From: Saccharicrinis sp963665705
GTDB lineage: Bacteria; Bacteroidota; Bacteroidia; Bacteroidales; Marinilabiliaceae
NCBI GenBank assembly: GCA_963665705.1
Contig: OY762448.1
Coordinates: 1,550,001-1,614,000 of the forward strand
Length of the DNA: 64,000 bases
Direction of reading: 5' to 3'
This document shows, one piece after another, positions 58,567-64,000 of this stretch. A program made the position numbers and the translations under genes. A model generated the notes under the pieces. It ran no database searches and had not been told where the DNA came from. It saw only the letters and a program-made list of their open reading frames with translations. How positions within the stretch are numbered: position 1 is the stretch's first letter; the number at the start of each line of letters is the position of its first letter.

Positions 58567-61302
58567 ATGATAAAAAACTGTTTAATCATAATTGTATTCT
58601 TGAGTTCGTTGTTTATAACAAAAGGACAAGTTTCAATACACAATAATGAGCTACAGGATTTTATCAGAAATAGAAATACATCATTTTATGAAAAGTATAA
58701 TGCTGCAAAATTATATTTTGAACAGAATCAAATTCTAGTTGATTCTTTATTAAATTCTGACAATCCTAAAAGATTAATTTATTTTGTTGGAGGAACTCCA
58801 CTTTATTTTCATTCTCACAATCAAGAAGCTGCTATTTTAGCAGGAATAAATTCCTTTTACGAAACTTCGTATTGGCACGATGGAATCTTTGGTCAACATC
58901 AATTAATAGGTATATGGGATGCCGGACATGTGTTTTATCAGCATGCAGAATTTCTAGATGATGAGGTTTCAAGAGTTATTGTTGACGAATCTTATTATCC
59001 TTTAACTCATGCAACTCATGTTGGAGGTACAATAATAGCTCAGGGAAAAAATACAGAAGCTAAAGGAATGGATTCAGAAGCAGAATTATATTCCTCAGAT
59101 TTTATAAATGATATAGCAGAAATTGGAGAGGCTGCAGACGAACGAAATATTATTCTGTCAAATCATTCTTATGGTCCTGTATCTGGATGGAGTTTTAATA
59201 GTGATGAAGATATCTGGTATTGGTATGGAAGTACAGGAGTTGATGCCTCAGAAGATTATAAGTTTGGTATTTATGGAGATATTTCAGCAGAAATTGATGA
59301 ACTATGTTATTTAATACCTAATTATACTATGGTTGTATCAGCAGGAAATGATCAAGGAGAAGGTCCGGAAATACAACCGGTAACGCATAAGGTTTGGGAA
59401 GGTAAATGGAAAAATTCTAACGTTGTGCGCGACATTGATGGAGGAGAAGATGGTTATGATTGTTTAGGTTTAAATGGGGTGGCGAAAAATGTTATTACTG
59501 TAGGTTGTGCTTATAAAAATGAAGATGAAATTTCATTGGCTTCATTTTCTTCGTATGGTCCTACTGATGATGGGAGAGTAAAACCAGATATTGTTGCTCC
59601 GGGAGTTAATATATTTTCTTGTTTATCGGATGATGAGAATGCATACGGTTATTATTCAGGAACATCAATGTCAGCAGCAGTTGTTTCTGGTGGTGTAGCC
59701 TTATTAAACGAAATGCAATATCAATTTCAACCAGGAGTTGAACTTTGTGCCTCAAGCATTAAAGGAATGTTGATTCATACAGCCGAAAATATATCAGCGA
59801 ATTCCGGTCCAAATTATCAAAGTGGCTGGGGAATGGTAGATTTTGATAAGGCTCATCAACTATTAGAGGATAATATTTTATCAGGAGGTGAAATTATTTA
59901 TGAAGGAGAAATAATAAAACAAAATGTATTTACAAAAACAGTAAATGTAAATGAAGGAGAAACCATAAAAGCTACTCTGGTATGGACTGATTTACCTGCG
60001 GAGTCAGAAAGTACAGCATTAAATAATACAGAATCTAAATTAATTAATGACCTTGATTTAACTATTGTTAAAGATGGAGATGTTTATTATCCTTTTGTTT
60101 TGAATCCGGCTACTCCATCACTACCATCAATAACAGGCATTAATGTATTGGATAATGTGGAGCAAGTTATAATTGATGATTGTGAAGGTGGTGAATATAT
60201 TATTTCTGTTGATGCATCAAAAATAACAACAGATACGCAAAGTTTTAGCTTAATTGTTTCGGGACATGAATATGAATTAGGTTTTTTACCTCCTACTGGT
60301 TTAAATGGTTTTTACAATCCGGAAGGTATTAAAATATTCTGGTATCCACCAGAAAAAGTTATTTCTGATTATTACGAAATTTATCGTAATTCTGTTTGTA
60401 TTGGTACCTGTACAGACTCTTTTTATGTAGATGATGCCTATACTTTATATGAGGATCTTTCTTATTCTGTAAAAGCAGTTTATGAAAGTGATGAAACAAA
60501 ACGATCTTGCGCTTCAAATGAAATAAATATTAAAGGTTTACCTGTTTATCAAACTCCTTATCATGTGGACTTTGAAGTGGAAAATAGTGATTGGCAATAC
60601 TCAAATACAGATATGGGCTGGAGGTATGGTAATGCATTAAGTTTAAATTCTACATATATGATTTTTGATGGTAATGATTCTTTTTTTATGGGAATCAATT
60701 CTGATAATATAGGTGATGGTGTTCATGTAACAGGATCTTTGATTAGTCCTCCGTTAATTTTAAATGAAGAAAATGTATTGAGTGTTGGTTTTCAGTATTA
60801 TATGAATAATGATATATATAAAACACATGATAAGCTTGCCGTATATTACAGAGCATTAATTAATCAGGAATGGATGCTTTTACAAGACTTAAGTTCTATT
60901 GATAATTGGACTATGTATTTTGATAGTTTTCAATTTGAACAGAATGAAGAAGTTATTCAATTAGAGTTTTTATTTGATGATAATAATGAATGGGGTAATG
61001 GTGCTGGAATTGATGATTTTTATTTAGAGGAGTCGATTTATAATGTAGTGGATAATAAAACGTTAGATTTTAAATTTTATAATTCAAACAGAGAAGTTTT
61101 TTATAACAATATGGTGACGAACTCTGGTACTGCATATTGGTATTTATTAAATATTGAGGGAGAAAGAGTTTCTGGAGGACAGACCTATATTAGTTCAGGG
61201 GGTACATCTTTTATCTTACCAGATGTTTCCCGGGGAATTTATTTTATTGTATTGCAAAATATTAATGGAGAGGTAGTGAAGAAAATATTAATAGAACCAT
61301 GA
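58567..61302 (+). CDS. S8 subtilisin-like serine peptidase with T9SS sorting domain
   Basis: The 911-residue protein has a signal peptide (LIIIVFLSSLFITKG). Its S8 domain has Asp118 (IGIWDAGH), His148 (HATHVGGT) and Ser367 (SGTSMSAAVVSGG), so the triad is intact. A jelly-roll/P-domain-like region follows (~440-570), then a fibronectin-type segment and another beta module. The last ~75 residues are a type A T9SS domain, ending GIYFIVLQNINGEVVKKILI. It should be exported through the type IX system and held on the cell surface. It probably degrades extracellular protein. Confidence 0.93.
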   Translation: MIKNCLIIIVFLSSLFITKGQVSIHNNELQDFIRNRNTSFYEKYNAAKLYFEQNQILVDSLLNSDNPKRLIYFVGGTPLYFHSHNQEAAILAGINSFYETSYWHDGIFGQHQLIGIWDAGHVFYQHAEFLDDEVSRVIVDESYYPLTHATHVGGTIIAQGKNTEAKGMDSEAELYSSDFINDIAEIGEAADERNIILSNHSYGPVSGWSFNSDEDIWYWYGSTGVDASEDYKFGIYGDISAEIDELCYLIPNYTMVVSAGNDQGEGPEIQPVTHKVWEGKWKNSNVVRDIDGGEDGYDCLGLNGVAKNVITVGCAYKNEDEISLASFSSYGPTDDGRVKPDIVAPGVNIFSCLSDDENAYGYYSGTSMSAAVVSGGVALLNEMQYQFQPGVELCASSIKGMLIHTAENISANSGPNYQSGWGMVDFDKAHQLLEDNILSGGEIIYEGEIIKQNVFTKTVNVNEGETIKATLVWTDLPAESESTALNNTESKLINDLDLTIVKDGDVYYPFVLNPATPSLPSITGINVLDNVEQVIIDDCEGGEYIISVDASKITTDTQSFSLIVSGHEYELGFLPPTGLNGFYNPEGIKIFWYPPEKVISDYYEIYRNSVCIGTCTDSFYVDDAYTLYEDLSYSVKAVYESDETKRSCASNEINIKGLPVYQTPYHVDFEVENSDWQYSNTDMGWRYGNALSLNSTYMIFDGNDSFFMGINSDNIGDGVHVTGSLISPPLILNEENVLSVGFQYYMNNDIYKTHDKLAVYYRALINQEWMLLQDLSSIDNWTMYFDSFQFEQNEEVIQLEFLFDDNNEWGNGAGIDDFYLEESIYNVVDNKTLDFKFYNSNREVFYNNMVTNSGTAYWYLLNIEGERVSGGQTYISSGGTSFILPDVSRGIYFIVLQNINGEVVKKILIEP

Positions 61303-61398
61303 TTATAAATACATATAATAAAGCTTTTTCAGAAAAAAGAATCGATTTAATAAGTGAAAATTATTAAAATCAATATTTTTGCTTAAAAATTATTGTTT

Positions 61399-62220
61399 AT
61401 GATTCATATACTTCAAAATTCCAGGATATACATTGTATTAAGTCTTATTATTGTTTCAATTGTAGCTTGTGGTCCTACTTCAGAAGAAATTGCTAAAGAA
61501 AAATATGCCAGAGCTTCTTCTTTGTATGAGCAAGAGCGTTATAATGATGCAATGTTAATTTTAGATTCCATAGCTAATGAATTTTCGGGAGAGATTGAAT
61601 ATGTAACCAGAGCTGAAGATTTAATTAGAAAAATTAAGATTAGTGAACAGGAACGTAGTTTGTCTTTTTTAGATAGTGCCTTGACTGAAAAAAATAAGGA
61701 ACTGGAAGGGTTGATGAAAAATTTTATTGTAAGTAAAGAGTATGGAGCCAAAGAAATACTTATTCATAAACGCCAGAAACCACAAAATTCATTCAGCAGA
61801 ACTTATTTAAGAGCCCACCTGGATATGGAAGGTAATTTTTATATATCAAGTAGGTATTCTGGAGATAAGTACATCTATCACAATAAAATTAAAGTGTACC
61901 ATAAAGAACAAGCTGTAATAAGTGAGGAAGTTCCTTATGATGAGTTTGATAACAGAAGATTTGAGGATGGTGGAACGTACTGGGAAGTAGTTAATTATAA
62001 GGATAATGCTGATAATGGTATTGTTGATTTTATTTCACAAAATTACAAATTACCCTTAAAGGTTGAGTTTATTGGTAAAAAGAGGTATTATATTGTGATG
62101 GAGAAATTTGATAAAGAGGCAATAAGGGATGGCTATGAAATATCTTTTGTACTTAAAGAAATAACTAAGATTAAAAAGGAAATAGAAATTGCCAACAACC
62201 AATTAAATAGGTTGAAGTAA
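61399..62220 (+). CDS. TPR-like lipoprotein with coiled coil
   Basis: From the ATG at 61399 the 273-residue protein has a lipobox (SLIIVSIVACG). A TPR-like pair of helices follows (KYARASSLYEQERYNDAMLI, LDSIANEF), then an EIEIANNQLNRLK-type coiled coil and a beta-rich middle part (FYISSRYSGDKYIYHNKIKV). I do not recognise a named family. It follows the subtilase gene by 96 bp, is convergent with pgl, and may share the subtilase transcript. Confidence 0.7.
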   Translation: MIHILQNSRIYIVLSLIIVSIVACGPTSEEIAKEKYARASSLYEQERYNDAMLILDSIANEFSGEIEYVTRAEDLIRKIKISEQERSLSFLDSALTEKNKELEGLMKNFIVSKEYGAKEILIHKRQKPQNSFSRTYLRAHLDMEGNFYISSRYSGDKYIYHNKIKVYHKEQAVISEEVPYDEFDNRRFEDGGTYWEVVNYKDNADNGIVDFISQNYKLPLKVEFIGKKRYYIVMEKFDKEAIRDGYEISFVLKEITKIKKEIEIANNQLNRLK

Positions 62221-62232
62221 CTGAAATGTTGT

Positions 62233-62264
62233 TAGCTAATAGCTTGTTATATAGCTATTAGCTA
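62233..62264. terminator. Inverted repeat between convergent genes
   Basis: A perfect 12 bp stem TAGCTAATAGCT/AGCTATTAGCTA with an 8-base loop and no clear T run. It fills the 56 bp between two convergent stop codons and could act on either transcript. Confidence 0.55.
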
Positions 62265-62276
62265 CGAGTGTTAATG

Positions 62277-62978
62277 CTATAAAAGAGCAGCAGCTTCTTC
62301 ATCAAGAAACCAAGTAGGTGATTTAACCAATGTTGCCGGATAAGAAGTATAATTCCCCCTGTGATTAATGATTTCATTTACTTTCTCTGTTTTATCACTA
62401 CCGGTAACTAAAAAGAATATTTCTTTTGCGTGATTGATTAATCTTCCACTAAATGAAACTCTTTCCTGACCTGAATCAGGGTGTTTTGCAGGAACGCACA
62501 ACTGATCAGAATTCCATAAATCAATTTGATATGGAAAAATAGATGCTGTATGACCATCTGATCCCATACCTAGTAACACAATATCAAACTGAGGTATTCC
62601 ATTTACAGACTTAACCGTGTTCGTAATTTCGTTAATATAATCACTACAAGCCTGATTAACTTCTAATTCACCTTTTATACGATGAATGTTGTGCTCCGGA
62701 ATACTCACCTTACTTAGTAAATGATCCACTGTCATTTTATAATTGCTTTCAGAATCTGTAGGTGGTACACACCTTTCATCTCCCCAGTATAAATGAATTT
62801 TATTCCAATCTATCTTTTCTTTAAAGTTTGAGGCTAATTCATCAAAAATAGCTTTTGGGGTACTACCTCCGGATAAAGCAATATTAAGTCTTTCTTTAAG
62901 GCTGGATTTATCAAATAACAGCTGGCCAAAATGATTGGCCAACTCTTGCTTATTTTTAAAAGTATATATATTAGTCAT
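62277..62978 (-). CDS. pgl: 6-phosphogluconolactonase
   Basis: The 233-residue protein has the SugarP_isomerase/DevB features: ALSGGSTPKAIFDELA, the HLYWGDERCVPPTDSESNY motif, and LLGMGSDGHTASIFP. It hydrolyses 6-phosphogluconolactone in the oxidative pentose phosphate pathway. It lies 50 bp downstream of zwf on the same strand, the usual operon. Confidence 0.95.
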   Translation of the reverse strand: MTNIYTFKNKQELANHFGQLLFDKSSLKERLNIALSGGSTPKAIFDELASNFKEKIDWNKIHLYWGDERCVPPTDSESNYKMTVDHLLSKVSIPEHNIHRIKGELEVNQACSDYINEITNTVKSVNGIPQFDIVLLGMGSDGHTASIFPYQIDLWNSDQLCVPAKHPDSGQERVSFSGRLINHAKEIFFLVTGSDKTEKVNEIINHRGNYTSYPATLVKSPTWFLDEEAAALL

Positions 62979-63028
62979 ATTACATAATTAGATGTTGGAA
63001 TAAGAACTTATCTTAAATAAAAGTTCTA

Positions 63029-64000
63029 TTATAATTCACAATAGTTTCCATCATTAGCTAAATTCTTGCATGGATAACGCCATGATAGGTGCTCATCTTC
63101 AAACAGGCTGTCGGCAATATCAGGCCCCCATGTTCCGGCAGGATATCCGTGAACAGTAATATCAGGATTGTTTTCCCAGGCCTTTTGAATAGGTTCTACA
63201 AATTTCCAGGCAGCTTCAACAGCATCTCCTCTGGAATATAATGTGGCATCGCCAAGCATGCAGTCATGAAGCAGGCGTTCGTATGCTCCCGGAAGATAAT
63301 CATCTGATAAATCTGAATAATGGAAATCCATATTAACATTTTGCACATTAAATCCAGATCCGGGAACCTTCATACCAAATTTAAGCAATAAACCTTCGTC
63401 TGGCTGAATTCGAATAACCAATTGATTATGCTGCTGCATGATTGTTGAATGTTCTGCAAATAAATGATGAGGTGTATGTTTAAAGTGAATTACAACTTCA
63501 GTAACTCTAGTAGGTAACATTTTACCTGTTCTGATTAAAAAAGGTACATCAGCCCACCTCATATTGTCGATGAAAAATTTCATGGCAACATAGGTTTCTG
63601 TTCTCGACTCAGGATCAACACCATTTTCTTCGCGATATCCTTTTACTTTAACTCCTTTTATTGTAGAAGGAACATACTGTCCTCGAACCACATGTTTTTC
63701 TACATCTTCTTCTTTTAAAGGACGAATTGACTGAAGCACTTTTACCATCTCATTACGAATGCTATGAGAGTTAATTAAAGCAGGAGGTTCCATGCCAATT
63801 AAACTAGCCAAAAGCATTAAGTGATTTTGTAGCATATCTCTTAATGCACCCGAACCTTCATAATATCCTCCACGATTACCCACTCCTATACTTTCAGCAG
63901 AAGTAATTTCAACATGGCTAACATAGTTTCTGTTCCATAATGGTTCAAATATTCCATTCGAAAAACGAGTGACCAATAAATTCTGAACAGTTTCTTTACC
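63029..64000 (-). CDS. zwf: Glucose-6-phosphate 1-dehydrogenase (5' end outside window)
   Basis: The frame is open to base 64000 and holds 324 codons including the stop, the C-terminal two-thirds of a ~500-residue enzyme. It begins in the GKETVQNLLVTRFSNGIFEP region just after the active-site histidine and includes ITSAESIGVGNRGGYYEGSG, then DNMRWADVPFLIRTGK. It oxidises glucose-6-phosphate with NADP to start the pentose phosphate pathway. It is the promoter-proximal partner of pgl. Confidence 0.95.
   Translation of the reverse strand, partial: GKETVQNLLVTRFSNGIFEPLWNRNYVSHVEITSAESIGVGNRGGYYEGSGALRDMLQNHLMLLASLIGMEPPALINSHSIRNEMVKVLQSIRPLKEEDVEKHVVRGQYVPSTIKGVKVKGYREENGVDPESRTETYVAMKFFIDNMRWADVPFLIRTGKMLPTRVTEVVIHFKHTPHHLFAEHSTIMQQHNQLVIRIQPDEGLLLKFGMKVPGSGFNVQNVNMDFHYSDLSDDYLPGAYERLLHDCMLGDATLYSRGDAVEAAWKFVEPIQKAWENNPDITVHGYPAGTWGPDIADSLFEDEHLSWRYPCKNLANDGNYCEL

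Overview
The window is AT-rich DNA from a member of the Bacteroidota. The evidence is a set of TAnnTTTG-type -7 boxes, an UpxY-type antiterminator, a FecI/FecR-type sigma/anti-sigma pair, STN and CarboxypepD_reg-like proteins, a T9SS C-terminal sorting domain, DUF4494, and a type of TPR/beta-barrel pair common in the phylum. Gene content (class I fumarase, a PPi-type PEP carboxykinase, ferredoxin-MinD ATPases) suggests a facultative or strict anaerobe. A Marinilabiliales/Marinifilaceae-like organism is my guess, not a demonstrated assignment. I saw no rRNA, tRNA, CRISPR array, intact insertion sequence or prophage.

Layout. 1-7.8 kb (minus strand): a short surface-polysaccharide-type region, read leftwards from an UpxY antiterminator through a nucleotide-sugar dehydrogenase and a UDP-glucuronate-epimerase-like protein to APS kinase and a truncated AlbA/Schlafen-type protein. 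It also holds two four-helix-bundle (23S IVP-like) genes, one killed by a single stop codon, and a decayed REP-associated transposase. The spacers are packed with period-8 and period-7 repeats and an ~80-100 bp dispersed repeat. 8-18 kb: housekeeping genes (fumarase, THUMP methyltransferase, serB, YyaL), a Cys-tailed NifX-like protein and a CarboxypepD_reg-like protein. 18-24.3 kb: MATE transporter, then a compact cluster of DUF134 regulator, two NifX-like proteins, a DUF89/ARMT1 protein, two MinD ATPases with inserted ferredoxin domains, and a thioesterase. Twin identical palindromes bracket the promoter of the DUF134 gene. 24.4-30.6 kb: murB, a Wzc-type tyrosine autokinase, aspC preceded by a small upstream ORF, and FtsE. 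30.8-42.2 kb: TPR/outer-membrane-barrel pair, KDG-kinase-like sugar kinase, HIT protein, a possible small RNA, a TonB-dependent receptor, a membrane class III cyclase and a TPR protein. 42.2-52.3 kb: a 1160-residue PPi-type PEP carboxykinase, DUF4494, a serine-less ACP-like protein, an ECF sigma/FecR/STN-CarboxypepD operon and a LamG-endonuclease/phosphatase lipoprotein. 52.4-64 kb: GHL10-type glycosidase, ferredoxin reductase-like protein, rlmN, a short SSB, a LuxR regulator with a degenerate receiver, a lipoprotein, a T9SS subtilase, a TPR-like lipoprotein, pgl and the 3' part of zwf.

The best candidate for an incompletely described system is the DUF134-NifX-NifX-DUF89-MinD/ferredoxin cluster (19.5-24.3 kb). 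It looks like a redox or metallocluster-handling module, without nitrogenase structural genes in view, under local operator control. Secondary points of interest are the Ser-to-Glu ACP-like protein, the sigma/FecR operon whose third gene has STN and CarboxypepD domains but no beta-barrel, the pseudo-receiver LuxR protein, the candidate small RNA, and the two phased, inverted-arm repeat families.
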